Source of the DNA: a virus
Virus record (IMG/VR): IMGVR_UViG_3300030012_002072
Coordinates: 1-64,000 of that record
Length of the DNA stretch: 64,000 bases
Reading direction: 5' to 3' (one strand)
This document shows, piece by piece, positions 43,574-51,370 of the stretch. The position numbers were made by a program, and so were the translations under genes. Below the pieces are notes generated by a model. That model was not told the DNA's origin. It did no database searches and saw nothing but the letters and a program-made list of their open reading frames with translations. The first letter of the stretch is position 1. Every line of letters begins with the position of its first letter.

Positions 43574-44517
43574 ACCCGTTTGACTATTCTTGGAATTATC
43601 TCTCCACTTCGTATAACTTCTACCATGCACCCGATTTCTAATCCAAGTGCCTCTATATAACCCATATTATGTAGTGTAGCTCTACTAACTGTAGCTTCTC
43701 CTATAACGCAAGGTTCTAAGATAGCAACTGGAGAAACTGCACCAGACTTGCCGACATTCCATTCAACATCTAACAATTTAGTAACAACTCCTGCCTGTCT
43801 TGTTTTTATAGCAAATGCGCCACGAGGATGGTGTGATGTGTAGCCTAACGATTCAAATATACTGTTAGAGTCGACTCTTACAACTTTACCATCATTTGGG
43901 AACATGGAGTAATCACTTAGTGTGATTGACTCAATGCCGCTGTCAGATACAAGTTTCATATCTTCTACCCAACTATCAGTTGGACACGGCTGTACACCGT
44001 AAGCTATAAAATCCAGCTCACGATTTTTAAACTCATCTACATCTTTTAGGTTAAGTGCGCCAGAAGCATAATTTCTGGCATTTGGAATAGACTTGGGAGC
44101 TACAACCTCTCCTGTGATTTGGACTAGTCCTTCAATACGAATGTATCTAGGCACAAGAAAGCGCATCTTATCTGTGATGTCTAGTCCTTGTTTACCATCG
44201 CCTCTAGTAAGTGCTTGATGTAACTCTCCGTCTATATAAGTTAAAGAAACTGCAGCACCATCTAATTTAGTTGTCATTATATGTGCGTGTTTAGTAGTCC
44301 ACTCGGGCTCTTTGTCCTCGCCCACAAATACTTTCTGCAAAGAATACATTTGATACGGATGTTTGTATCTTTGCTCGCCAACTTCAATATGCCCAACTTC
44401 ATTTTCCAACTCAGTATTTTCTACAAGTCGGTCATATACTTCGTCAGGGATTAATGGGTTGCCTTCGGCATATGCTTGATTGCATAGGCGAAGATATGCT
44501 TCTAGTTCTTTATTCAT
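43570..44517 (-). CDS. NAD-dependent DNA ligase, N-terminal half (adenylation, OB)
   Basis: 315 residues. The adenylated lysine is K84 in TTKLDGAAVSL; LTRGDGKQGLDIT is the nucleotidyltransferase core. ITGEVVAPKS is motif III-like. VEWNVGKSGAVSPVAIL through CMVEVIRSGEIIPRI is the OB fold. It ends where the zinc finger begins in full-length LigA. The C-terminal half is at 36949-37704. The ATG starts exactly 7 bases after the -10, so the mRNA should be leaderless. Confidence 0.88.
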   Translation of the reverse strand: MNKELEAYLRLCNQAYAEGNPLIPDEVYDRLVENTELENEVGHIEVGEQRYKHPYQMYSLQKVFVGEDKEPEWTTKHAHIMTTKLDGAAVSLTYIDGELHQALTRGDGKQGLDITDKMRFLVPRYIRIEGLVQITGEVVAPKSIPNARNYASGALNLKDVDEFKNRELDFIAYGVQPCPTDSWVEDMKLVSDSGIESITLSDYSMFPNDGKVVRVDSNSIFESLGYTSHHPRGAFAIKTRQAGVVTKLLDVEWNVGKSGAVSPVAILEPCVIGEATVSRATLHNMGYIEALGLEIGCMVEVIRSGEIIPRIVKRV

Positions 44518-44523
44518 ACATAT

Positions 44524-44552
44524 ATTATATACGATTTTAAACTTGTTGTCAA
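44524..44552 (-). promoter_or_regulatory. Sigma-70-type promoter, predicted leaderless start
   Basis: Variant AATTCTTGACA, 17-bp spacer, TATAATATATGT and then ATG. The A of the ligase N-half ATG is seven bases past the -10 hexamer, at the expected +1. Confidence 0.85.
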
Positions 44553-44555
44553 GAA

Positions 44556-44861
44556 TTATTTTTGATAGATGTTGTCGAGGGTCTCTTTGAAATAAGTTGA
44601 CAGAACATCTTTTACTTCTGATATAGACAAGATTTCTACTAAAGAATCGAATAGTGCACGAGTATTCTCAAAGTCCATGCGAATAGCTATACCATCTCTC
44701 GTTGGTTTCCATTCTTCGTCAAAGTCTTGATAATATTTTCTTATGTGTAGATACTCCTCTCCTCGAAAAGTATTTATCATAACAAATATTTTCTCGTGCT
44801 TGTCTTCGTTATAGTTTATTTCTTTTTCGTAAACTGGTGGTGCGCTATGTAATTCTATCAT
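44556..44861 (-). CDS. PC4/p15-like ssDNA-binding protein
   Basis: 101 residues. VMINTFRGEEYLHIRKYYQDFDEEWKPTRDGIAI followed by a helix (RALFDSLVEIL) matches the PC4 (SUB1/YdbC) pattern of strand-strand-RxYY-KPxxxGIxL-helix. PC4 domains bind ssDNA or transcription bubbles. In phages they may help transcription or replication. It overlaps the gene upstream by 17 bases. Confidence 0.65.
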   Translation of the reverse strand: MIELHSAPPVYEKEINYNEDKHEKIFVMINTFRGEEYLHIRKYYQDFDEEWKPTRDGIAIRMDFENTRALFDSLVEILSISEVKDVLSTYFKETLDNIYQK

Positions 44862-45117
44862 TCTTCAGTATCTTTGCTAAAGGCACGATAGAAGTTACAT
44901 TGCTTGGTTGTAGTAATCTAAAAGAATCAGTATCCCAACAAAATAATAGTACTTGACTATTATTTGGTCTTGCTCTATTCTTTTTAGACTGTATATACTT
45001 ATTATCAAAATCCATAGTGCAAACATTATATTTCAGTCTGCGACTATTTTGACTTCGATAGGTGATTATTGCATCACCTGCATCGTTTACTATTTTAGTA
45101 AAGTCGTCTTTCTTCAT
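44845..45117 (-). CDS. Hypothetical protein, 90 aa
   Basis: A basic small protein (KKDDFTKIVNDAG, NSQVLLFCWDTDSFR). No motif is recognised. It follows a terminator after the HTH gene. The gap 45118-45240 holds the terminator and no other gene. Confidence 0.5.
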   Translation of the reverse strand: MKKDDFTKIVNDAGDAIITYRSQNSRRLKYNVCTMDFDNKYIQSKKNRARPNNSQVLLFCWDTDSFRLLQPSNVTSIVPLAKILKNDRIT

Positions 45118-45193
45118 CCGTATCCTTGTGGGTGGTTAATATCTATTAGCGTCCCATCAATGGTTAGGTTGTTGAAAGCTCCTTTTTAAAGAT

Positions 45194-45228
45194 GCAAAAA
45201 TAGTGGAGAGCAGTTTCCCACTCCCCAC
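45194..45228 (-). terminator. Intrinsic terminator after HTH gene
   Basis: On the minus strand GTGGGGAG pairs with CTCTCCAC (one G-T), followed by TATTTTT. It separates the HTH gene at 45241 from the downstream pair. Confidence 0.75.
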
Positions 45229-45240
45229 ACTCAGGGGTAG

Positions 45241-45687
45241 TTAATCGTTTAACTTATTTAATAATTCTGCGAAATACATGGCGGCTTTCCCTGTGAGCCT
45301 ACCAATAATAGCGCTGTCTGGTTCTTGTCCCATATCGCTAATCGCATTAGTCAAGGTTTCTTGAGCTGCGGCAACATTAACTCTGCCACCACCTGTCGAA
45401 CCTCCACTAGATTTAACAGCAGGTGTTTTTCTGACATATACACCAGCTTTTGTCAATATCATGCGAACTCCGTTTGGGCTCTCGCCTAACTCTTCTGCAA
45501 TCTGTTTGACTATCTCCATACTATTTTCTGGAGTGGGTTCTTCTGCAGTATACATCTCTACTGCTTGAGCCTTTGCTTCATCAGTCCAAGGCATTTTTCT
45601 TCTCCTTTTATTTTGTTTGTAAGACTCAGGTAGACCTGGTGCCCAACCTGTAGCCTCACGCATTTGCATATAAAATCTGTCACTCAT
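45241..45687 (-). CDS. HTH DNA-binding regulator
   Basis: 148 residues. From residue ~32 (MPWTDEAKAQAVEMYTAEEPT) it matches the phage HTH family: EIVKQIAEELGESPNGVRMILTKAGVYV. A Gly/Ser-rich linker and a C-terminal helix follow. Two starts have Shine-Dalgarno signals: 45687 (GGAAAG) and 45594 (AGGAGA, giving MPWTDE). The shorter protein may be a second product. Promoter and terminator flank it. Confidence 0.65.
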   Translation of the reverse strand: MSDRFYMQMREATGWAPGLPESYKQNKRRRKMPWTDEAKAQAVEMYTAEEPTPENSMEIVKQIAEELGESPNGVRMILTKAGVYVRKTPAVKSSGGSTGGGRVNVAAAQETLTNAISDMGQEPDSAIIGRLTGKAAMYFAELLNKLND

Positions 45688-45713
45688 AGACTTCTTTCCA
45701 TTAATATAAATAT

Positions 45714-45742
45714 ATTATACAAGATGTTTAAGCATGAGTCAA
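45714..45742 (-). promoter_or_regulatory. Sigma-70-type promoter for HTH gene
   Basis: AGTTCTTGACT, 17-bp spacer, TATAAT; a normal ~22-nt leader with GGAAAG leads to the ATG at 45687. Confidence 0.85.
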
Positions 45743-45752
45743 GAACTATTTT

Positions 45753-46109
45753 TTAGAAGCTATAACCATAGGTCATTATATCATCTTTAAATAGTACGGC
45801 AACATAAGTTTTACTCTTAATAGTATACCACCTTCTCCAATCTTCTATTATCTTAACATCATCTAAAATTGATGTATCTTTTGGATGTAGTTTAAACTCT
45901 TTTAGTTCTTGTTGCCAATCATTAAAATTTACAATGTAGTCGCAATCTTTATAAAGCTCTACTTGTGATTTAGGAGCATGGTCTGTTAGCCACTTATCGA
46001 AACCTATATAATTAAAAGAGTAGAAGTATTCTGTCACTACTCTTTCGTATGGATTTCTTATCACTCCTATACTTTTATTATCGCAGGTTAGTAATAAAGC
46101 GTGATTCAC
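45753..46109 (-). CDS. Short sulfotransferase-like protein
   Basis: 118 residues. SIGVIRNPYERVVTEYFYSF matches the 3'-phosphate-binding motif (RxPxxRxxS) of sulfotransferases, but the N-terminal PAPS loop (KCGGTS-type) is missing. It is too short for an intact family member, so it may be a remnant or a repurposed fragment. It overlaps the 56-residue gene upstream by 32 bases. Confidence 0.5.
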   Translation of the reverse strand: MNHALLLTCDNKSIGVIRNPYERVVTEYFYSFNYIGFDKWLTDHAPKSQVELYKDCDYIVNFNDWQQELKEFKLHPKDTSILDDVKIIEDWRRWYTIKSKTYVAVLFKDDIMTYGYSF

Positions 46110-46248
46110 TTTTTAACTCCCTTGCCAATTCTTTTGCATTGTCTACACGATATGGCAATGTATTTGAGTTGAATCTATCTATTCTTTCAACAGCGTCTAT
46201 TAACGCTATAAGTTTTTTAGTACACTCCTGTATTTGATGCTCACTCAT
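46078..46248 (-). CDS. Small helical protein, 56 aa
   Basis: It starts by an ATGA overlap with the gene upstream. Charged helices (HQIQECTKKLIALIDAVE, KELARELKSESRF) are visible. No family recognised. The coupling and codon pattern support a real gene. Confidence 0.55.
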   Translation of the reverse strand: MSEHQIQECTKKLIALIDAVERIDRFNSNTLPYRVDNAKELARELKSESRFITNLR

Positions 46249-46448
46249 ATTAATTCCTCTAGTGCTTCTAGTTTATCTTTAGCCTCAGCTAGTACAGCTA
46301 CCCATTTATCAAACTCTGGTAGTAATTCTGAATGTTCTCCAATACCAACAGAGTTCTTGAAGTATGTGCCTAGCACTGCTTCTGCTTCTGCAATTTCAGC
46401 TAGGTATTTAAGTTTTAGTGCTTCAAAATAAGCATTTCCTCTATACAT
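46245..46448 (-). CDS. Small helical coiled-coil protein, 67 aa
   Basis: Heptad-like acidic helices (KLKYLAEIAEAEAVLGTY, EAKDKLEALEEL) are visible. It overlaps both neighbours. No function can be assigned. Confidence 0.55.
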   Translation of the reverse strand: MYRGNAYFEALKLKYLAEIAEAEAVLGTYFKNSVGIGEHSELLPEFDKWVAVLAEAKDKLEALEELI

Positions 46449-46719
46449 CTTTTTCTCCCATTAGTGAGGGTATAAACCCACTCATAAATCTTTCCTTCCT
46501 CTTGTCATCAAGAAGAACTGTTATTAAAAATGGTAATAAAAATAAAGTAAAGAACACCCAAATTACTGAGCATAACCAACTCCATTTTACTACTATATTT
46601 TCAGGTTGTAGTTTTTTCACTATTTGTATTGAAGGTATATAGACTTGAAAAAATAACAAGACTACACCTGCTAACCAAAAAGCAAAAATAACATTATATA
46701 TTGAATACGTCCACTCCAT
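46441..46719 (-). CDS. Two-TM membrane protein
   Basis: 92 residues. Hydrophobic segments at ~8-26 (YNVIFAFWLAGVVLLFFQV) and ~48-68 (LCSVIWVFFTLFLLPFLITVL) flank a positively charged loop. It overlaps the HTH-like gene upstream by 26 bases. No family recognised. Confidence 0.55.
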   Translation of the reverse strand: MEWTYSIYNVIFAFWLAGVVLLFFQVYIPSIQIVKKLQPENIVVKWSWLCSVIWVFFTLFLLPFLITVLLDDKRKERFMSGFIPSLMGEKDV

Positions 46720-47413
46720 ATTTTTCTAAGTGTCTTAAGCTTCCTAAGTCATAAGCTAGTGCTGTGCTGTACTTCCCTGCAAATCGTAAGTTTGGAAAAA
46801 AGGTATTACTTAAGTCTGTGCTCTCGATTGTATATATTAGATACATCTTTGCTCCATACTTTTCTTCATAGTTAACTGCCTTTTTAGGGTCGCCTTGACA
46901 AGCATACCCTGCATTTTCAACTTGATGTTGAACAGTTATCTCTCTTTTTATTATTGCTGGGTAATTCTGTCGTATCGCCCAAACTATTTCGCCTTCTTCA
47001 AAACTATCAGATACGCACTGCTCTGGAAGCATTGCATTTCTTATTCCTTCATAGTCGCTTTCTGGGAGTTTCATTGGAACTCCGATTCTTTCGATAATTG
47101 ACTTAACAAAAGCAGGAGAACGATATATTCTCTGTGCTATGTTAGACACATTATCCCCTTGTAAATATCCCTGCACTACAAACTTTATGTCTGATTCTGA
47201 TGCAGGAGTACCTCTGAGTTTGGCTTTCATCCTAGCAGTTCTTTCTATATCTTGTTTATGTTCTGCTATAATATTTCCAAGTCTTGTAGTATTATAAGTT
47301 ATATTTAATATACCACAAGCCTCTTTCTTTGTTATCGGCTTATCTGCCTCTAGCAACTCAATAACTTTTGTTATGTTTTGCTTAGTCAGATTTTCATGTT
47401 TTTTGATTCTCAT
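46694..47413 (-). CDS. HTH-containing phage protein, 239 aa
   Basis: ITKVIELLEADKPITKKEACGILNITYNTTRL is a helix-turn-helix-like start; NVSNIAQRIYRSPAFVKSIIERIGVPM is a second one. The C-terminal ~120 residues (EIVWAIRQNYPAII, GAKMYLIYTIESTD) are beta-rich. AGGGG precedes the start. It likely binds DNA; the role is unknown. Confidence 0.6.
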   Translation of the reverse strand: MRIKKHENLTKQNITKVIELLEADKPITKKEACGILNITYNTTRLGNIIAEHKQDIERTARMKAKLRGTPASESDIKFVVQGYLQGDNVSNIAQRIYRSPAFVKSIIERIGVPMKLPESDYEGIRNAMLPEQCVSDSFEEGEIVWAIRQNYPAIIKREITVQHQVENAGYACQGDPKKAVNYEEKYGAKMYLIYTIESTDLSNTFFPNLRFAGKYSTALAYDLGSLRHLEKYGVDVFNI

Positions 47414-47672
47414 TTTCTACCCCTAGTAAAATAATTGCGTAATGTATTATCTTTAACAAATCGTCTTGGCTCTTTCCATTCTTCTTGCCATATCTTTGGG
47501 CATACTTTATGATATTTCCTAAGCAAAACCCTTCTCCATGACCTGCATCAAATATGAACTCAGTCGATTGTATTTTATTCATGCTGTAATGAGCATGATA
47601 TGTTTGTATTATATGATTTTGTACTTGTTGTAATGTTTCAAGTTCATTAAATTTATATTTATTATCACTCAT
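47394..47672 (-). CDS. DUF3310-like protein
   Basis: 92 residues. FCLGNIIKYAQRYGKKNGKSQDDLLKIIHYAIILL matches the C-terminal DUF3310 pattern (CLGNxxKYxxRxxxK...DLxKAxxY). This family is common in phages, with unknown function. Its start overlaps the upstream stop (TAATG). Confidence 0.7.
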   Translation of the reverse strand: MSDNKYKFNELETLQQVQNHIIQTYHAHYSMNKIQSTEFIFDAGHGEGFCLGNIIKYAQRYGKKNGKSQDDLLKIIHYAIILLGVENENQKT

Positions 47673-48304
47673 TAACTTTTCTCAGTCGTAAAAAAGCAGA
47701 CTTGCACTAGTCTGCCTGATTTCTTATCATGCCCCCAACCTGCATTGAAAGGTGCATGCCAATATTTTGCTGGATACATAACCAATCGGTTATACACATT
47801 ACCAACATAAGTGTGTAATTCAAACTCCTTTGAATTATCAGACTCCCAGAATCCTCTGAAAGATTCCATACTTATTTTTAAATCTTCTGTTTTTTCAACA
47901 CTTTGTGTTTTAGTATCTCTAAACAACCCTGTTCCATGAGTTACAGGGGCATTAGGAGTAAGATATATTACACTAGCCCATGCTTCTCCATCAATTTCAT
48001 CAGTTACTTTTTCGATGTAATTAGAGAAGTCATGATGTACCCAATTAGTATAGTTTTTTGTCTCCAAACCAAGCGTGAACGCAGTATTGCTATTCTTCTT
48101 GGGAAACCAAACAGCTTGTCTGTTTAGTATGTGTTGTAATCTATTCTTTAAATAAACGAAGTTCTCATTAGAAAAAGAACTTATAGTTCTTTGACCTGGG
48201 AACATAATCTTTTTACCTTTCCGTCCTGGATAGAAAAACTCTTCAAGAGCTTTCTCCCTTATCTCCTCGGGATTAGGATAAAAGTCGTCCTGAATTACAA
48301 TCAT
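47672..48304 (-). CDS. DUF6445 family putative 2OG-Fe(II) oxygenase
   Basis: 210 residues. NYTNWVHHDFSNYIEKVTD carries the HxD-like metal pair, AWASVIYLTPN and TGLFRDTKT are mid strands, and YNRLVMYPAKYWHAPFNAGWG carries the distal His. This is the DUF6445 pattern. The substrate is unknown. Confidence 0.65.
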   Translation of the reverse strand: MIVIQDDFYPNPEEIREKALEEFFYPGRKGKKIMFPGQRTISSFSNENFVYLKNRLQHILNRQAVWFPKKNSNTAFTLGLETKNYTNWVHHDFSNYIEKVTDEIDGEAWASVIYLTPNAPVTHGTGLFRDTKTQSVEKTEDLKISMESFRGFWESDNSKEFELHTYVGNVYNRLVMYPAKYWHAPFNAGWGHDKKSGRLVQVCFFTTEKS

Positions 48305-48516
48305 TTCTGTAATTCATCAAGTACATCTAATCCGCCCTCAATCTTTGCGAGGTATTCTCTTTTGTCTGCTAGTTGTTTCTCTAGCAATCCCACTTCAGCA
48401 CTTGTTTTCTCGTGCTGAATTTTTAAATTATTACGAAGCATATCACTGTGAGACATAGTCTCAACTGGTTCTTTTGTTATTCCTAATAATTTATCAAGAG
48501 GTATGTCGTTTGCCAT
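48301..48516 (-). CDS. Small coiled-coil protein, 71 aa
   Basis: NLKIQHEKTSAEVGLLEKQLADKREYLAKIE is a predicted coiled coil with charged termini. It overlaps both neighbours. A scaffold or regulator role is possible but unsupported. Confidence 0.55.
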   Translation of the reverse strand: MANDIPLDKLLGITKEPVETMSHSDMLRNNLKIQHEKTSAEVGLLEKQLADKREYLAKIEGGLDVLDELQK

Positions 48517-48688
48517 GTTTTCTTACTCCTGTGCCTAAATGTGTTTCTGTTCCATTAGACTTTCTTAATATTAATTGTCTACGATGGTTTAGAAATTCCA
48601 TTCTTGATTTTAAATAATTTTCTAGTTCTGTGCTTTGTAAATTACTTGGCACAAAAAATGTATACTTCCCTGATTCTACTTTTTTCAT
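48494..48688 (-). CDS. Basic hypothetical protein, 64 aa
   Basis: YTFFVPSNLQSTELENYLKSR is followed by a basic segment (HRRQLILRKSNG). No motif is recognised. It overlaps its neighbours by 23 and 4 bases. Confidence 0.5.
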   Translation of the reverse strand: MKKVESGKYTFFVPSNLQSTELENYLKSRMEFLNHRRQLILRKSNGTETHLGTGVRKHGKRHTS

Positions 48689-49284
48689 TTTGCTGTTATT
48701 CTTTTGTCATACCATGCGAGACCTTCATCCCACCAATCGGGAGTGTCTCGGTGTGACCACTTGGCAAATGTTGCTTTGTCAGTATGGTAGTATAAACGAT
48801 AACTACCGACTACATCATCTTCGTCTTTCAACTCATCTGGCATAGCCATACCAAAGGGTGTTTGCCCCTTACGAGGCATATTCTTTGGCTCAGGTAATTT
48901 ATTTATCACTTCCATAACTGACTTGTGCAACTTACCATAACGATAATAATACTCATCATTGAGTGCGTTTGCATAGCAATGCACCCATTCAAAGTTGTCG
49001 AGGCTAGACCTTGTCCATATCGTGCAAGGATGATTATACATCATTGGTAAATATGGAGTTATTGGTCTCTCCTCTAGTGGCAAATGTTTAATCTTTGCCT
49101 TTTCTTCATTCAGAATTTTACTTTCTTCTTTGTTCAATGCACGAGGCACAAAACCAAGAACTTCATCTACCCACACCGCTGTGCACAATAGCTGTGCTGC
49201 CTCGAGAGGCATCTTAACTATATGCTTATCTACATGGTACTGTGCAGATTTATCAAAGTCTTCATCTAAATAAAATAAATTCAT
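48685..49284 (-). CDS. Conserved phage protein, 199 aa
   Basis: Start 49284 is coupled to the upstream stop by ATGA, giving MNLFYLDEDFDKSAQ. DKHIVKMPLEAAQLLC, NHPCTIWTRSSLDNF and EYYYRYGKLHKSV are conserved-looking motifs I associate with a widespread myovirus protein of unknown function. Several His and Cys residues might bind metal. Confidence 0.6.
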   Translation of the reverse strand: MNLFYLDEDFDKSAQYHVDKHIVKMPLEAAQLLCTAVWVDEVLGFVPRALNKEESKILNEEKAKIKHLPLEERPITPYLPMMYNHPCTIWTRSSLDNFEWVHCYANALNDEYYYRYGKLHKSVMEVINKLPEPKNMPRKGQTPFGMAMPDELKDEDDVVGSYRLYYHTDKATFAKWSHRDTPDWWDEGLAWYDKRITAK

Positions 49285-49484
49285 GATATCCAACACTTGT
49301 ATTTGGGACATTCTCCAGTTCGTTCATCGACTGGTGTGCAACAAAAATCACACTCTCCCATATACCATTTTTCAAATTCTCTTGTATCTGAGTTCCACAT
49401 CTGGAAAGAACGAACCGATTCTTTTGGTAAGTCTTCGACCCAGTAGTTGCCAACTCGTTTTAGTTTTGTATTGTCATTTTTCAT
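49281..49484 (-). CDS. Small zinc-ribbon-like protein, 67 aa (leaderless)
   Basis: The C-terminus C-D-F-C-C...C-P-K-Y-K-C could form a zinc site. The ATG begins seven bases after the promoter TATAAT (49491-49496), at the expected transcription start, and no Shine-Dalgarno sequence is possible. It is coupled to the next gene by ATGA. Confidence 0.65.
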   Translation of the reverse strand: MKNDNTKLKRVGNYWVEDLPKESVRSFQMWNSDTREFEKWYMGECDFCCTPVDERTGECPKYKCWIS

Positions 49485-49490
49485 AATAAT

Positions 49491-49519
49491 ATTATACTAA
49501 ATTTTTTACTTATTGTCAA
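49491..49519 (-). promoter_or_regulatory. Sigma-70-type promoter, predicted leaderless start
   Basis: AGTTCTTGACA, 17-bp spacer, TATAATATTATT, then ATG of the 67-residue gene at +1. Confidence 0.85.
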
Positions 49520-49522
49520 GAA

Positions 49523-49891
49523 CTATTTTCCAAATGCTCTTCCTGCTTCACTGATACCAAATGCTCCTAATGTGACCACTACTAATGAGGTATAGATTGT
49601 ATCTGAAAATAACAAATCTTGTCCCATAAATGCAGTAATCAAGTCGCAAATGGCAAAAATCATCATAAAGCCGAAAGAGATAAAACCTATAATGGCTTTC
49701 TCGTTTACATCATTGTCATCTAAGAATAAATCAATAAACTTTCTTTTAGGAGGTGCAAGTCTTTTCTTAGCTTCTGCAGCTTCGAGTTGCATTTCCTTAA
49801 TAGTATCTTCTGCATTATCGAGTTTTTCGATAAGCGACATATACTTATCTAAGTCTATCTCTACTTCATTCCTGTCATTATCCTTTCCCAT
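49523..49891 (-). CDS. Two-TM membrane protein with charged N-terminus
   Basis: 122 residues from the ATG with GGAGA upstream. An acidic, helical N-terminus (NEVEIDLDKYMSLIEKLDNAEDT) precedes two hydrophobic helices (~69-90, IIGFISFGFMMIFAICDLI, and ~96-116, IYTSLVVVTLGAFGI). The architecture resembles phage holin-like and small sensor proteins. No clear holin function is shown. Confidence 0.55.
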   Translation of the reverse strand: MGKDNDRNEVEIDLDKYMSLIEKLDNAEDTIKEMQLEAAEAKKRLAPPKRKFIDLFLDDNDVNEKAIIGFISFGFMMIFAICDLITAFMGQDLLFSDTIYTSLVVVTLGAFGISEAGRAFGK

Positions 49892-49899
49892 AGTATCTC

Positions 49900-50598
49900 C
49901 TATGGTTTCCAGTCGTACCACTCCCTTCTTCTGTAAGGCTTCCCTGGGGTTGCCTCTTGAAAATGAAACGAGATTGATATTCGTGGGCTTAGAGTATCAA
50001 CTCTATGAAATTTTCCTTTCGGAATATATAGCAAATCCCCGTCATCAAGCTCCACAACCTCTTCTAATGTTGCGTCTCCTAGCCTTTGATGACCGAGGTC
50101 TTTGCTAAACTCTTCATAAATGTACCAGCGTATTTTACCTGATACATGAAATAAAAAATTATCTGTTGAATCTGCGTGTATTGGAAAGCAGTGTGCATCT
50201 TTACGCTTACTGCAATATATGTTTGCCTGTCCTATACCATAAACCTTTTCAAACTCTTGGCATTGTTTCCACATATTTCCATTCAAAAACTCACTTAGTG
50301 TGAGTATGAAACTACTTCCTTGATTCCAAAAATCTAATATCTGTTCTCTACTATATTGTTCTTTATGTTTCTTTTTACACCACTTATTACCATTTGGTAA
50401 TACTACTTGTAGTTGGGGAGTTCTATCCCATTGTCCGACTTTTATCTGATTAAGATAGTTATCAAACTCATGCCAACTAAAATGGTGTTTAAATATATTA
50501 GTTTTTGACTTTATTACAAAGTGCTTCTTGCCTTTAAACTCATCAAAGAATCTTTCACGAGTTATTGGATTAATTAAGTTATCAAAGGGAATTGGCAA
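49900..50598 (-). CDS. JmjC/cupin_4-like oxygenase
   Basis: 232 residues. CFPIHADSTDNFLFHVSGK carries HxD, ELDDGDLLYIPKGKFHRVD carries the distal His, and ISISFHF closes the cupin. It resembles ribosomal oxygenase (RoxA-type) enzymes, which hydroxylate protein side chains. The target could be ribosomal protein or a phage protein; unknown. Confidence 0.7.
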   Translation of the reverse strand: MPIPFDNLINPITRERFFDEFKGKKHFVIKSKTNIFKHHFSWHEFDNYLNQIKVGQWDRTPQLQVVLPNGNKWCKKKHKEQYSREQILDFWNQGSSFILTLSEFLNGNMWKQCQEFEKVYGIGQANIYCSKRKDAHCFPIHADSTDNFLFHVSGKIRWYIYEEFSKDLGHQRLGDATLEEVVELDDGDLLYIPKGKFHRVDTLSPRISISFHFQEATPGKPYRRREWYDWKP

Positions 50599-51370
50599 TT
50601 TTTGCTAACCTCCACCACTCTCTCATTAAGTCAGGTCTAGGGTGAGTAGCCTTTGCATGAGGTGTGTACTTTGGATGCCATGGCTGATAACTTAACGAAG
50701 TTAAATGTAGTTGCCAAATCATATCCAATTCTAAATGTTCTTTATCTTCCCACTTTGGACTTTCTTTACTCCATAAATCATATCCTCTAGGGATTGCTGC
50801 TGGATTAGTTCCATCAAAAGAGTTCCATCTAGCGTCTAACATATGTACTAACTCTTTTGTCTTTTCTTTATGTGGACTGCCTAACTTTCTCATAACTTCC
50901 CACTTGTAAGAATAATTCCTATTCCAGTTTATTATATCATCTATGGGGTCTACAAATTCTTGTGCTTTCTCACAATCAATCAAAAGAACACTATCACACC
51001 AGAAACCTCTAGGGTATCCTTCTTTTGCACCAGCTTTACCATTATCCTGTAAAGCATCCCATACCATACCAAATGCTTTCCCTTCTAAATCAGTTTTATA
51101 CAATGCAGCGATATCTCTAAAGTTTACCATATCTACATCAGTATATAAAGCTCTTCCTTTATATCCCATTAGATGAGGTACTGCATATCTATAACAAGTA
51201 AAAGGTGTTCCCCAAGTTCTTCTATTCCAACCTGGAAAATCTTTTGGTCGTAAATATACTATATCAATAGGCATACTAGCATTTTTAAACAAGGTATATA
51301 AATATATCTTCTGTGCTAAATCGTCATGGTTATCACTTGTTCCGATAAATAATTTAACCGTATCTTGCAT
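50582..51370 (-). CDS. GT8-like glycosyltransferase
   Basis: 262 residues from the ATG that overlaps the upstream gene. VKLFIGTSDNHDDLAQKIYLYTL begins the fold, YLRPKDFPGW and TPFTCYRYAVPHLMG match the family, and YTDVDMVNF is the DXD metal site. YPRGFWCDSVLLIDC is the substrate loop. It is a second GT8-like enzyme, distinct from 12501-13157. Confidence 0.7.
   Translation of the reverse strand: MQDTVKLFIGTSDNHDDLAQKIYLYTLFKNASMPIDIVYLRPKDFPGWNRRTWGTPFTCYRYAVPHLMGYKGRALYTDVDMVNFRDIAALYKTDLEGKAFGMVWDALQDNGKAGAKEGYPRGFWCDSVLLIDCEKAQEFVDPIDDIINWNRNYSYKWEVMRKLGSPHKEKTKELVHMLDARWNSFDGTNPAAIPRGYDLWSKESPKWEDKEHLELDMIWQLHLTSLSYQPWHPKYTPHAKATHPRPDLMREWWRLAKIANSL

Noticed and set aside
48685-49284. Pyrimidine dimer glycosylase (DenV)
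   Set aside because: The protein resembles a conserved phage family sometimes so named, but the DenV catalytic Thr start and sequence are absent.
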